Notes: generated by a model from the sequence alone, not told the origin. A stretch of 64,000 nt of DNA from CAYWRZ01 sp964460845 (GCA_964460845.1 CAYWRZ010000004.1:1-64000); one strand, 5' to 3'. Positions 50,449-59,976 are shown, counted from the stretch's first letter. Program-made: numbers and translations.

Positions 50449-51663
50449 ATGTGGAGCGTTAGTAGCTTAACCAATCTCACCTCTCCTGTGCAGCAGGTGA
50501 GCTTTTCAGACGGACTTCCCCTCAATGCCGTAAGGGGCGGAGCAGGCAATTGCTTTCGTCTTATTGTAAACGGGAAAGGATTTCTTGACATCACCGATAC
50601 GGGACATCAGACCGGAGGGCCGCATTACTGGCAACTGGTAATAAATGGAAATATATACTGGTACGATGGTCAGGGAAGCATCAGTCTTACCGTGTACAAC
50701 AATGGCACGTTTTCCATTTCGGGCGACGGTAATAATTTTTCGGGAATCCTGTTGCCGATGCCTATCGTTTCTGCGTTTGACGCCGCTTCGCTCGATTGGA
50801 TGATGCAGCAAAACTATGTGCCTTATCAGAATATTCCCGACGAGCCCGGAAAAACCAACGAAGAAATAGCCGCATTAGGTGCGCAGTTTTTTCCTTTTAC
50901 CCCTTTTAGCTTTCAATTGGCCATGTCGGTGTACGACTGGACCACTGCCGATTTTGCACGCATTCAGTTTATGCAATTGTTTGCCTATACGGGTGTGCCG
51001 GGGCCGCCGCTTAGCGAAGACGAAATCGCCGATGCCATTTGGACTTCCAGTTGGGGAACTTACGTGCCTTCGAATGTGGATTACATGAACTCATTCATGA
51101 TGCAGCCCGCCTATTCTTACGAAGAGGTGAGGGCGCAGCTTGATCAGGACAACAAAGCCAATGTGCTGTACGAAAACAACCTGTCGGAAGTGCGCTTAAT
51201 TATGAATGCCTTATCAGCGCTTCCGCCTACAAGCTGTATGAACGTACCTGCGCTATACAGCGGTCAGGTAGATATTTCCAACTTGGGCACCAGTCATTTC
51301 GCGACCTACTACACGCAGTTTCCCAACAACAACGACGCTTCCCTACCTCCTTTGCAGATGCCCCTGGATCAGGCATTTGATACATTTATACAAAAAGGGA
51401 ATTACCTCACCTTAAAAAGTTTTATGTCGTTTACCGATTCGCAGCAGGATGCCATGAACTATTCGAATGGTATTTTGGTGACGGTCGTGCCGCCACAGGG
51501 ATCGGTGTATTGGAAAGATACGGCGTATATCACTCCGCTTTCGGACGGGCCTGAGAAAACCGAATACCTTTTTCCTCCCGGATCGCAATTTTTGGTAAGT
51601 GATATTTTTCAATCTACCGTAAACGAAAAACCCATTTGGCAGGTTCAGCTCCAGTTGATTTAA
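50449..51663 (+). CDS. Protein with ADP-ribosyltransferase-like C-terminal region
   Basis: The 404-residue protein has no signal peptide or membrane helix. Residues 1-100 look beta-rich (CFRLIVNGKGFLDI, YWQLVINGNIYWYDGQG, LTVYNNGTFSISGDG). The C-terminal 150 residues recall the ART toxin fold: VPALYSGQV (265-273), where active enzymes usually have Tyr-Arg-Gly; LKSFMSFTDSQQDAM (322-336), like the Ser-Thr-Ser strand; and PEKTEYLFPPGSQFLV (368-383), like the ExE loop with a candidate catalytic Glu372. The expected Arg is Ser271 and the residue two before Glu372 is Lys, so it may be inactive or a distant relative. It is followed by a terminator and stands alone. Confidence 0.5.
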   Translation: MWSVSSLTNLTSPVQQVSFSDGLPLNAVRGGAGNCFRLIVNGKGFLDITDTGHQTGGPHYWQLVINGNIYWYDGQGSISLTVYNNGTFSISGDGNNFSGILLPMPIVSAFDAASLDWMMQQNYVPYQNIPDEPGKTNEEIAALGAQFFPFTPFSFQLAMSVYDWTTADFARIQFMQLFAYTGVPGPPLSEDEIADAIWTSSWGTYVPSNVDYMNSFMMQPAYSYEEVRAQLDQDNKANVLYENNLSEVRLIMNALSALPPTSCMNVPALYSGQVDISNLGTSHFATYYTQFPNNNDASLPPLQMPLDQAFDTFIQKGNYLTLKSFMSFTDSQQDAMNYSNGILVTVVPPQGSVYWKDTAYITPLSDGPEKTEYLFPPGSQFLVSDIFQSTVNEKPIWQVQLQLI

Positions 51664-51679
51664 TTCCATCTGATAAATT

Positions 51680-51720
51680 AAAAAAGCAGGGAAGAAAATA
51701 AAAATCTTCCCTGCTTTTTT
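51680..51720 (+). terminator. Strong terminator after the ART-like gene
   Basis: A 16-bp perfect stem (AAAAAAGCAGGGAAGA with its complement) around a 9-nt loop ends in TTTTTT. The A-rich 5' arm means it could work in both directions. Confidence 0.92.
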
Positions 51721-51878
51721 TGTGTCGATCTTATCAAATCCCTTGTAAGCAAGCGCTTCTGCTTGTTTTTGTGGCGCTCGGTAGTCTTGATTTTAGCGTG
51801 AAGCAACCCTTAGGATAAAATTCGTCTTTTCGCAAGAAGAGAAAAAGCACGGATATTTACAGAACAAACACGATTGCG

Positions 51879-54800
51879 ATGAAAAAACGCTACTTGCTAC
51901 TTTTTACATTGATCTTTCTGCTGCAAGTTACGGGCGTTTTTGCCCAGCGGGAAATATGGGGAACTTCGTATTCTTCGATCTACACTCACCGACACGGCCA
52001 TATCTACAAGACCGATGCCAACGGCGATAATCTTACGCTCGTACACAGCTTTGATTCCATTCACGGAAGGATACCCGGCTCGGTGATAATGGGTTCTAAC
52101 GGGAAGCTGTACGGCCTTACCCAGCAGGGCGGCCCGACCAACGGCGGCTTGTTGTATGAATATGATTTGGAAATAGACAGCCTTCGGGTGCTGACTCATT
52201 TTGAACCGGGTGGCGTAGCGCTTTATACAAGCCCCGATCGCGAAGTAGGATTGGTAGAAGTGTCGCCGGGTGTATTTTGGGGGCAGGTGCGTACACAAAG
52301 CGCTGTTCCTGCGCCGCGCGGTAATATTTTTTCGTACAATTTACAGACCAATACCCTTTCGTCGGTGGTGCACGTGCCTCATTTTATAGGCGGTGCCTGG
52401 AACGAACAGCAGAATAATTATTTATACGGCCCCATGCTGAAGGCTGCCGATGGCTATCTATATACGACCATAGCCCGAAACTCGACCTGTCCGGGTGGTT
52501 CTCCCGACATGGGTGGAATCGCACGCATCAATCCGGCGAATAATACATTTTCTACGCTCTACCTGAATCCTTGTAACAGCTCGAACGGCGTTAAATATCA
52601 GGCTGGGTTTATACCGCATAACGGCAAATTATACTCAGTGGCCGGAGGTGGGCAGGGTGTAACTTTTCCCGGTAATATGGACGGGTACGGTATTATTTAT
52701 TCTTACGATCCGGTTGCGAATGTATATACAAAAGAATATGAGTTTCAGGGTGGCCCGATGGGCGAGGATCCTCATTACCTGATTCCCGCTTCCAATGGTA
52801 AGTGGTATGGAACGACTGCCAAAGGCGGTGCGTCCTATACCGTGCATGGGAATACTTATCCGAATGGATCGGGCATTTTGTTTGAGTACGATCCCGCTAC
52901 AAAAGAGCTTACCAAGAAATATGAGTTCCGATACGGAACCACGATAAGATTACAGGGAAGACTTTGGCTGGAAGGCACTAATGGCAAGCTATACGGCACT
53001 ACAGAAAACGGGGTGTTTGAATACGATCCGGCTACCGATCAGGTGCGCGCCGCCGGGCGGGATTATATATCGGTTCCTTCGCCGCTGCTTGAGATTTGCC
53101 GCAAGCCTGCCTATAAATATTACGCCGTTACTTCACACACACTTTGCGAAGGAACGCCATTTTCACACGATTTGCGGACTTTAAATTCGGAGACTATTGT
53201 GTGGAAGAAAGACAATTCAGTGAGGACCGATCAGACGGGCAGTGTGCTTTCTTTTGATGCGATTACCTTAGCCGACGGTGGCGTGTGGCAGGCTGAGCTG
53301 ACTAATGAGTGCGGTACGACCTATCCTCCTGCGATTCATATTACGGTAAATTCTGCGGGTGGTGCGGTTACTTCGGTAATTACGCCGGGTGGTGCGCAGG
53401 ATATTTGTCCGGGCACATCGCTTACGCTGAGCGGTAACAATGGCGGGGTATGGAATACGGGCGAAACTACGCCCACTATCAGCGTATCGCAACCGGGAAT
53501 TTATCAGGTTACGAACACTAATTCTTGCGGAACGACCTATTCGAACATTGTGACGGTCGATACGATTCATATTCCGCGTCCGGTAATCAGCATCCCAAAC
53601 CGTTCGCTTTGTGCGGGCGACAGCGTGTGGGTTAGCTCTAACGTAACGGGCGTGTGGAACACGGGTGTAACAGCCGACTCCATTCGTGTACCTGCGATAG
53701 CGGACATTCCTTACAGCCTTACCTCCACCAACCAGTGTCGCACCGATGTGTCGAATACACTGATTATTCCTTCTTATTACATATACCCGGCGGAGCCTTT
53801 ACCGGTGATGACCCCTGTAGGTGATGTACGCCTGTGTAGCGGGCAGACTGTGGAGCTAAGCTCTAACTTTCCGCAGAACCCTTCTTCCAATTATACCTGG
53901 ACCTGGCTACGGATTATCGGTCAAAATGTGAATTCGTTAGCGAGCAGCACACCCTCTTACACGGTGACGCAAAGCGGGGTGTATGTGCTTCGTCAGCGTA
54001 CGCCTTGCGGGAAGAATTTTTATTCGGATACGTTGCGGGTTACGATCGATGCGGCTCCCCCTGCGGTGCCTGTGATTACGGCTTCGGGACCTTTGTCTTT
54101 TTGTCCGAGCGAGAGTGTGACTTTGCAGAGCAATAATCCTAATGTAGTGTGGAGCACTGGCGCAACGACCTCCTCCATTACGGTCAATACAAGCGGTACT
54201 TATACGGCTACGGCCAGCAATGGCTGTGGTCAGACCACCTCTGCGTCTGTGGTAGTAAATTCTTCGACTTCGGTACCGCTTACGAATGTGAGCTGGAGCG
54301 GGACTTATGCTCCGGTGTGCTTGTCTTCTGCTTCTCCTATTGCGCTTGGCGGTGGTTCTCCTGCGGGCGGCTTGTATTCGGGCAACGGGGTAAGCGGCAC
54401 TACCTTTGATCCGACTGTGGCGGGTGTGGGTAACCATACGTTGACCTATACTTACACCAACGGTTACGGCTGTTCGGGTACGGCTACAAAAGTTATCCGT
54501 GTGGAGACAGACCCTGTGGCACCATCGCTGCGTTATGGGATAAATAGCCAGGGATTTATAGGCGACAATGCAGAGGTGTGTGAAGGCACTCAGGTGCTCA
54601 TTCACACTTTTCCTCCTAGTCCGACTGGTGGCGTATGGAGCACGGGCTCTACGGATCCCTTCATTATTGTGGATCAAACGGGCATTTATACTTACACAGA
54701 GAACAATGCTTGTGGTACGGCTCCGGCAGTGAGTTTTGATCTGACGGTGAACCCTAACCCTGTAATCAGCTATACGCAAACACCGAATGAGGTGTGTACG

Positions 54801-55880
54801 AATATGGGTGTAATTACATTGAATTCTGCCACACCGGCGGGAGGTACTTACGCGGGTAGTGGGGTTACGGTCAACAGCTTTGATCCTGTTGCTGCCGGAA
54901 CGGGCGTACATACGATTACCTACAGCTATACCGATAGCAAGGGATGTTCGAGTAGCGCCACGCAGTCGATTACAGTGTTGTCGGATACGGTGTATGTGAT
55001 TCCCTTGTCGGCTACAGCGTTCTGTGAGGGAGGCAGTGTGCTGTTGGCCAGCACGCAGAACAGCAATATTCAATGGAGCAACGGTCTTACACATACGCCT
55101 ATCGAGGTAACCGAGTCGGGTACTTATACGGTGTCTTATACGGGGCCTTGCGGCGTGTTGGTGTCGGAGCCTATCGAGGTAACGGTGTGGCCTGCTCCCG
55201 AGGTGGAGTATGTACAATCGCCCGATGAGGTCTGCGCTTCGGGTTCGTTGATTCCTTTGAGTGTGGCAAGTCCTTCGGGGGGTACTTATACAGGCACGGG
55301 AGTGACAGGCAGCAACTTTAATCCTGCAGTAGCGGGTCAGGGCCTGCATACGGTTACATACAGCTATACCGATGGCAACGGTTGTACGGGCAGCGCTACG
55401 CAGCAGATACAGGTTACTCAGCCTACGGCACCCGTGATTACGTTCGTGAATGATACGCTGTTCAGCACCCCAGCGCATTCGTATCAGTGGTATTTTAACG
55501 GGGAGATTATTCCGGGTGCTACAGGTAGCTTTTATGTGCCAACCGAAGATGGAGTTTATACGGTAGAGACGACAGATTTGGGTGGATGCAACGCTACCTC
55601 GGCGGCCTATAATCACCAGAGCATAGGAATTACGGAGCAGCACACAGGTATAAAAGTGGAACTTTTTCCTAATCCTACCAGTGGAGTGTTTACCCTTGTG
55701 TCTTTGTCATCGCCGATTAAAGAAGTTCGGATTTACAATGCGACAGGTCAGTTGGTGTATAGCCTTCGCGACAAGCCGGAAACTACTTTGATGCTCCGTT
55801 TGCAGGACAACGGGATGTACCTTGTGCATATTACAACCGAGCAGGGTACAGCCATCAAACGCCTGGTGGTATCGTATTAA
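51879..55880 (+). CDS. Large surface protein with T9SS C-terminal sorting domain
   Basis: The 1333-residue protein has a signal peptide (MKKRYLLLFTLIFLLQVTGVFAQ). An N-terminal region of about 400 residues contains GloVer/TIGR03803-like repeats (SNGKLYGLTQQGG, SNGKWYGTTAKGG, TNGKLYGTTENG, GGLLYEYD). Many Ig-like modules follow, with repeated VWNTG/VWSTG-TT-SI and SG-Y-V---N-CG elements. Three GTY-GSGV---FDP--AG-G-HT-TYSYT---GCSG-AT modules occur in the C-terminal half. The last 80 residues are a type A sorting domain (VELFPNPTSGVFTL, VRIYNATGQLVY, GMYLVHITTEQGTAIKRLVV). It would be exported by Sec, then T9SS, and anchored or released at the surface; adhesion is likely but inferred. Confidence 0.92.
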   Translation: MKKRYLLLFTLIFLLQVTGVFAQREIWGTSYSSIYTHRHGHIYKTDANGDNLTLVHSFDSIHGRIPGSVIMGSNGKLYGLTQQGGPTNGGLLYEYDLEIDSLRVLTHFEPGGVALYTSPDREVGLVEVSPGVFWGQVRTQSAVPAPRGNIFSYNLQTNTLSSVVHVPHFIGGAWNEQQNNYLYGPMLKAADGYLYTTIARNSTCPGGSPDMGGIARINPANNTFSTLYLNPCNSSNGVKYQAGFIPHNGKLYSVAGGGQGVTFPGNMDGYGIIYSYDPVANVYTKEYEFQGGPMGEDPHYLIPASNGKWYGTTAKGGASYTVHGNTYPNGSGILFEYDPATKELTKKYEFRYGTTIRLQGRLWLEGTNGKLYGTTENGVFEYDPATDQVRAAGRDYISVPSPLLEICRKPAYKYYAVTSHTLCEGTPFSHDLRTLNSETIVWKKDNSVRTDQTGSVLSFDAITLADGGVWQAELTNECGTTYPPAIHITVNSAGGAVTSVITPGGAQDICPGTSLTLSGNNGGVWNTGETTPTISVSQPGIYQVTNTNSCGTTYSNIVTVDTIHIPRPVISIPNRSLCAGDSVWVSSNVTGVWNTGVTADSIRVPAIADIPYSLTSTNQCRTDVSNTLIIPSYYIYPAEPLPVMTPVGDVRLCSGQTVELSSNFPQNPSSNYTWTWLRIIGQNVNSLASSTPSYTVTQSGVYVLRQRTPCGKNFYSDTLRVTIDAAPPAVPVITASGPLSFCPSESVTLQSNNPNVVWSTGATTSSITVNTSGTYTATASNGCGQTTSASVVVNSSTSVPLTNVSWSGTYAPVCLSSASPIALGGGSPAGGLYSGNGVSGTTFDPTVAGVGNHTLTYTYTNGYGCSGTATKVIRVETDPVAPSLRYGINSQGFIGDNAEVCEGTQVLIHTFPPSPTGGVWSTGSTDPFIIVDQTGIYTYTENNACGTAPAVSFDLTVNPNPVISYTQTPNEVCTNMGVITLNSATPAGGTYAGSGVTVNSFDPVAAGTGVHTITYSYTDSKGCSSSATQSITVLSDTVYVIPLSATAFCEGGSVLLASTQNSNIQWSNGLTHTPIEVTESGTYTVSYTGPCGVLVSEPIEVTVWPAPEVEYVQSPDEVCASGSLIPLSVASPSGGTYTGTGVTGSNFNPAVAGQGLHTVTYSYTDGNGCTGSATQQIQVTQPTAPVITFVNDTLFSTPAHSYQWYFNGEIIPGATGSFYVPTEDGVYTVETTDLGGCNATSAAYNHQSIGITEQHTGIKVELFPNPTSGVFTLVSLSSPIKEVRIYNATGQLVYSLRDKPETTLMLRLQDNGMYLVHITTEQGTAIKRLVVSY

Positions 55881-55911
55881 GCATAAACAGTATTTTATTT
55901 GAATATCACAC

Positions 55912-55937
55912 AAAGGGCTCGCATAAGCGGGCCTTTT
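55912..55937 (+). terminator. Probable terminator after the T9SS cargo gene
   Basis: AAAGGGCTCGC and GCGGGCCTTTT form an 11-bp stem (two G-T pairs) around ATAA, ending in TTTT. It starts 31 nt after the stop. Confidence 0.7.
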
Positions 55938-56299
55938 GTAGCTTATCACATTCCTCTTTTTACAGAGGAAAGCATAAGAGTGGAGTGTCAGAAAAACGGA
56001 ATTGCACTTTTCCCTTTTTGCAGTATTCTTACACTTCGGTTTTTTCAAGCAAAAGAGCAGGTATTTTTGTTTTCGACTTGTGCGTGAAACGGAGAGGCTT
56101 TTGAAAGTTTTGTGCAGATGAAAAGGGTATAAATCGCATAACCTGTAAATCATGTAAAAAATAAAAAGTGTCGAATGTGTATCTTTGAAAGACACAGGCT
56201 ATAAACAGTCCGGAGGATCTTCAGCGAGGGTTTTCATCCTTATTTCGGGTGTATTGCTCCGGTCGCTTGGTATTATTCACTTCTTAATAGTTTGATTTT
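55938..56299. other. Gene-free AT-rich stretch before osmC
   Basis: About 360 nt without a supported gene. A minus-strand open frame here has atypical composition and no domain signature. The only feature seen is a TATCTTTG box at 56180-56187. Confidence 0.5.
56180..56187 (+). promoter_or_regulatory. TAnnTTTG -7 box upstream of the OsmC gene
   Basis: TATCTTTG matches the consensus; the leader to the ATG at 56300 would be about 105 nt. Confidence 0.5.
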
Positions 56300-56713
56300 A
56301 TGAAACGTCATGCCACCGCAGTTTGGAAAGGTTCGGGAAAAGAAGGAAAAGGAACGCTTTCTACGCAAAGTACAGTGTTGGATAAAACACAGTATTCGTA
56401 TAAAACCCGTTTTGAAGAAGGAGTAGGGACGAATCCCGAAGAGCTTATCGCCGCTGCACATGCGGGTTGTTTTACCATGAAATTAGCGTTTAACCTTCAG
56501 GAGGCGGGCTTCACACCCGATCACCTCGAAACAACCTGTCAGGTGAAGTTCGAAAACGGAGCGGTAGTGAGTTCGCACCTGTCGGTAAAAGCAGCAATTC
56601 CTAAAATAGCCGATGAGAAATTTCAAGAACTGGTATCGGATGCGGAGCAGAATTGTCCTATTTCAAAATTGCTCCACACCGAAATAAGCAGCGATGCTAC
56701 TTTAGCGCTTTAA
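56300..56713 (+). CDS. OsmC family peroxiredoxin-like protein
   Basis: The 137-residue protein reduces organic hydroperoxides by a thiol mechanism if it behaves as typical OsmC/Ohr members. It has the first redox Cys in NPEELIAAAHAGCFTMKLA and the second in AEQNCPISKLL, plus ATAVWKGSGKEGKGTL at the start. Spacing and the AHAGCFTM motif favour the OsmC over the Ohr branch. The ATG is the only start available. Confidence 0.93.
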   Translation: MKRHATAVWKGSGKEGKGTLSTQSTVLDKTQYSYKTRFEEGVGTNPEELIAAAHAGCFTMKLAFNLQEAGFTPDHLETTCQVKFENGAVVSSHLSVKAAIPKIADEKFQELVSDAEQNCPISKLLHTEISSDATLAL

Positions 56714-56842
56714 CTTCGGGTACATATTTTGCTGATATGTTCGCGCAGTAATTCAGTTATGGTTATAGATTTGCGTTTTGATTTCTGATTTTCCCCGATG
56801 ATGGATCGCTCTTGCGAGCCTGACTACAGAAGCATACGAAGG

Positions 56843-56903
56843 CGTGCTTCCGGAAGCACGTAAGAAAGAATGTGGCTAACCTTTGGGTTAGCACCCGCAT
56901 TCT
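56843..56903. repeat. Two adjacent strong hairpins upstream of the LLM gene
   Basis: The first, 56843-56860, is an 18-nt perfect palindrome CGTGCTTCCGGAAGCACG. The second, 56867-56903, has an inner stem GCTAACC/GGTTAGC around TTTG and an outer stem AGAATG/CATTCT. CTTTTT occurs about 10 nt further on, so the second could terminate the osmC transcript. As a pair within 60 nt they also look like a mobile palindrome unit or RNA element. The LLM gene starts about 105 nt later. Confidence 0.6.
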
Positions 56904-57007
56904 CACGGCGCTTTTTCGTTAATTTTATCCCTTTGCCCTGGCTTATACGATTAGTGTATTTGCCAGCCGGCAGCTTCTTACTTACAAGAATAGAAAGGGA
57001 AAAAGTG

Positions 57008-58015
57008 ATGAAAAACCTCAAACTCGGAATACTGGATCAGTCAATCGTGAGCTACGGAGGCACTGCGGCAGAGGCTTTGGCAGAGACGATAGCAACTGCA
57101 CGGCTGGCCGAAGATCTCGGTTACCATCGTTTTTGGGTATCGGAGCATCATAATTCCACGTTTATCGCCGGTTCGTCGCCTGAATTGCTCATGGTAAAGC
57201 TGGCTACCGAAACGGAGCGTATTCGTATCGGCTCGGGAGGCATCATGCTTCCGAATCACAGCGCGTTAAAAGTAGCCGAAAACTTCCGTATGCTGGAAGC
57301 GCTTTTTCCGGGTCGTATCGACTTGGGCATGGGGCGTGCGCCGGGTGGAGATCGCATTACCGCTTCTCTGCTTAATCCGTCTAACACGTTTCGCGAATCG
57401 GATTACCTGCGGCAACTGGAACATCTTCAGCATTTTTTTCACGATACGGCAGGAACGGCTCATGGCTCTATTCTTGCCGTACCGCAGGCCACTACTGTGC
57501 CTCAGCAATGGATACTCAGCTCGAGCGGAGGCAGCAGCCTTATTGCCGCCCGTTTTGGTATGGGATTGGCGGTAGCCCGTTTTATTAATAGCGATGCTTC
57601 ACCCGATATTGCGGCAACCTACCGCGACCATTTTCAACCTTCGGCACAATTCCCCGAACCCCGCGTCATTCTTTCGATTGGCGTACTTTGTGCCGAAACC
57701 GAAGAAAAAGCGGCGGCTATGCGGAAATTTATCGACTATGTGTACCTGCAGTTCGAGAAGGGAAAGTTCCACGATTTCGGTGATCCGGAATATATACGCG
57801 ACTATCAATTTTCGGAGGCCGAATTACTCCGCCTTTCCGTGCATGCAGGCAGAGTGGTTTCGGGTACGCCCGAACAGGTAAAAAAAGAGCTTGTAGATTT
57901 GAGCGAACAATTTGGTGCCGACGAGCTTATGATCACTACCATGTCTGATAACGCAACTTTGCGTCGCCGATCGTTTGAGCTGCTTGCCGAAATTTTGGGG
58001 TTGCGATCTTCCTGA
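57008..58015 (+). CDS. LLM-class flavin-dependent oxidoreductase
   Basis: The 335-residue protein is a bacterial-luciferase-like TIM barrel: KLGILDQSIVSYGGTAAEAL, GYHRFWVSEHHNS, IRIGSGGIMLPNHSALKVAENFRMLEALFPGRIDLGMGRAPGGD (partly quoted), WILSSSGGSSLIAARFG and VSGTPEQVKKEL. It belongs to the MsnO8/YhbW-like group that uses reduced FMN to oxidise small molecules. I chose the ATG at 57008; a reading 46 codons longer lacks similarity and covers a hairpin region. Its substrate is unknown. Confidence 0.92.
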   Translation: MKNLKLGILDQSIVSYGGTAAEALAETIATARLAEDLGYHRFWVSEHHNSTFIAGSSPELLMVKLATETERIRIGSGGIMLPNHSALKVAENFRMLEALFPGRIDLGMGRAPGGDRITASLLNPSNTFRESDYLRQLEHLQHFFHDTAGTAHGSILAVPQATTVPQQWILSSSGGSSLIAARFGMGLAVARFINSDASPDIAATYRDHFQPSAQFPEPRVILSIGVLCAETEEKAAAMRKFIDYVYLQFEKGKFHDFGDPEYIRDYQFSEAELLRLSVHAGRVVSGTPEQVKKELVDLSEQFGADELMITTMSDNATLRRRSFELLAEILGLRSS

Positions 58016-58061
58016 AAGTGCAACGACGGCGGCAGCAGAAAAACGCGGCCCCTCCTAAAAA

Positions 58062-59843
58062 TTAACCGTAGCTTTCTTTCAGCTCCAGTTTTTTGATCCG
58101 GGAGCGGATAGCACCCCGACTTCGGCTCAACTCTCTTACCATTTCTGCGATAGGTGTTCCTTCACAATAAAGTACGGTAAGCCTGTCGTCCATTTCGGTA
58201 GTCCAGGGTGCATACGCCGATGGGTGTTGCGTGCGCCTTTCATCGAATGTGAGCGTGGTGTTTTTTAAGGAAGCTGTGATTTGTGCTACCGCTTTTTCTA
58301 CAGGTACTAAAGTTACTTCCACGTTTGACTCTTTGTACATTACCTGTATGGATGGAGTGGGCGAAAATTCTTCGGGAAGAAGTGCAGCGGGAATATAAAG
58401 GCGGTTGCGTGTGCGGGTAACGGCCACGTAAAGCAGATTAATTTCTTCGTGGATCCTGGTTTTTTCTTCCGGACTTAATTGTTCTTTTTCCAGCCGGGCG
58501 AGTTTTTCTTCCGTAATAAAATCTTCAGCCAGTTGCACTACATCGTATTCCATGCCTTTACAACGGTGTACGGTAGAGAAGATCATTCCGGCTTTTTCGC
58601 GTTCGTCTTCACCCAGGTGCCTGCGCCGTATTTCACGGATAAGGGCGGGCAGCTCATTCCCATATTTTTTAACCACTTCGACCATCATGCCCAGTTGCAG
58701 ATCGCCCGTTTTTTCGACATAACCTTCCAGCTCGCGTAGATCGCGCATGTGTTTGATTAGCTCATCTTTTATTTTTTGATGCCTGCGGTTATACAGGTAT
58801 AACACATCGTACAGCGAGGCGCCTTCTTCTACATAGGTGTAGGACTTAAAATCGCCCTCGAAATAAAGCCCTGCCGCTGCATTTTTCTCCTGAGAAATGT
58901 ATTCGATAGCGTGAAGCAAAAGCCCGAGATTGCTTCGGGCAATGATAGCTTTTACCTGTACGGAATCGGAGGTGCCGATGCCTGTAATTTTTACGGGAGG
59001 CAAAGGGTCGATGTACTTTTTCCAACGGAGGATTTGCGTAGCCAACGCCGCAATATCGGATCGGAAACGAAAGCTGGTCGAGAGATTGAAAGCTGGGAAA
59101 TCGGCCTGCTCAAGCGAGTTTACCGCGAACCTCCAGGCATAAATTTGCTGATACGTATCGCCTACAATTACTTTGGTGCAGGTCTGTCGCATAAAGATAT
59201 CCAGCATGGCAGCCGAGGCGTCCTGCCCTTCGTCGAACAGGATGTAGTCGAAGTCTAAGGCGGGTTTTTCGAGCTGAAATTTTTTCAGGTAAAAATCGTG
59301 CGTGATTTCCAACTCACCTTGATCCATTTTTGCTAAAAAAAGACGGGCGCCTGTTTCAATTTGTGTATAAAAACGAGCTGCAAATTGACGCGTGTTAGGA
59401 TCCGAAAGGGAATCGGTGTAGCGAAGTTCCTTTATTTTTTCTTTGTTACTGTGGCAGAAATAGGATACAAAACGGTTAATGTGATTCGCTAAGATATATT
59501 CCTGCAGTTTTTCGCCGTTGTTTTTCAATCCTAAGATGGAGGCTGTTTCGTGTGTTTTATAGGAGGTAGGACGCAGGCGATAGCCATGTGTGGGTACAAT
59601 ATGACGATAAGCCAGCGAATGGGCGGTTTCTACCCTAACCTGTGAAAGCCCCATTTGTGCAAATTTTTTTCGGGCTTCTTCTTTTACCGAACGGTTAAAA
59701 GCAAGGTAAAGGATGCGCGATCCCGCAGGACGTGTGCGTGCGTATTCGATCAGCGTGCTGGTTTTTCCCGAACCGGCTATCGCATTGATTCGGATGTCGC
59801 CGACGGATTCGATAATATGAACTTGTGCTGCGGTGAGTTCCAT
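58062..59843 (-). CDS. UvrD-like superfamily 1 helicase with C-terminal HTH-like tail
   Basis: The 593-residue protein has SF1A helicase motifs: Q-like LTAAQVHII, Walker A AIAGSGKTST, motif Ia LAFNRSVKEEA, motif II FDEGQD, motif III GDTYQQIYAWR, motif IV TSFRF, motif V STVHRCKGMEYDVVQLAED and motif VI LLYVAVTRTRNRL. It is shorter than UvrD/PcrA and closer to the FBH1-like group. Residues about 545-590 (WTTEMDDRLTVLYCEGTPIAEMVRELSRSRGAIRSRIKKL, in pieces) form a SANT/GcrA-like helix-turn-helix, an unusual addition. It likely unwinds DNA in repair or recombination. Confidence 0.9.
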   Translation of the reverse strand: MELTAAQVHIIESVGDIRINAIAGSGKTSTLIEYARTRPAGSRILYLAFNRSVKEEARKKFAQMGLSQVRVETAHSLAYRHIVPTHGYRLRPTSYKTHETASILGLKNNGEKLQEYILANHINRFVSYFCHSNKEKIKELRYTDSLSDPNTRQFAARFYTQIETGARLFLAKMDQGELEITHDFYLKKFQLEKPALDFDYILFDEGQDASAAMLDIFMRQTCTKVIVGDTYQQIYAWRFAVNSLEQADFPAFNLSTSFRFRSDIAALATQILRWKKYIDPLPPVKITGIGTSDSVQVKAIIARSNLGLLLHAIEYISQEKNAAAGLYFEGDFKSYTYVEEGASLYDVLYLYNRRHQKIKDELIKHMRDLRELEGYVEKTGDLQLGMMVEVVKKYGNELPALIREIRRRHLGEDEREKAGMIFSTVHRCKGMEYDVVQLAEDFITEEKLARLEKEQLSPEEKTRIHEEINLLYVAVTRTRNRLYIPAALLPEEFSPTPSIQVMYKESNVEVTLVPVEKAVAQITASLKNTTLTFDERRTQHPSAYAPWTTEMDDRLTVLYCEGTPIAEMVRELSRSRGAIRSRIKKLELKESYG

Positions 59844-59968
59844 AGTTGCGATGAGCGTCTGATGCGTCAGGGGTCAAAGAAACTAAAAAGAACCGCTTCA
59901 GGGAGCGAAGTTTCAGAATGCGGTAAAATAAACAAAGGCTTATTCTCCGAACCGACCGCTTTTACCTT

Positions 59969-59976
59969 TATTTTTG
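59969..59976 (+). promoter_or_regulatory. TAnnTTTG -7 box for the truncated haemoglobin gene
   Basis: TATTTTTG overlaps a second candidate, TACCTTTA (59963-59970). Either would give a leader of about 45 nt before the ATG at 60028. Confidence 0.5.

Noticed and set aside
53937..55643. 568-codon antisense frame opposite the T9SS cargo gene
   Set aside because: Its product is a low-complexity Arg/His/Ser-rich string with no fold pattern, a by-product of the repeated sense modules.
55707..56195. 162-codon minus-strand frame across the end of the T9SS gene and the gap after it
   Set aside because: It covers the sorting domain antisense, has many Cys/Lys/Phe residues from AT-rich DNA and no promoter box or family match.
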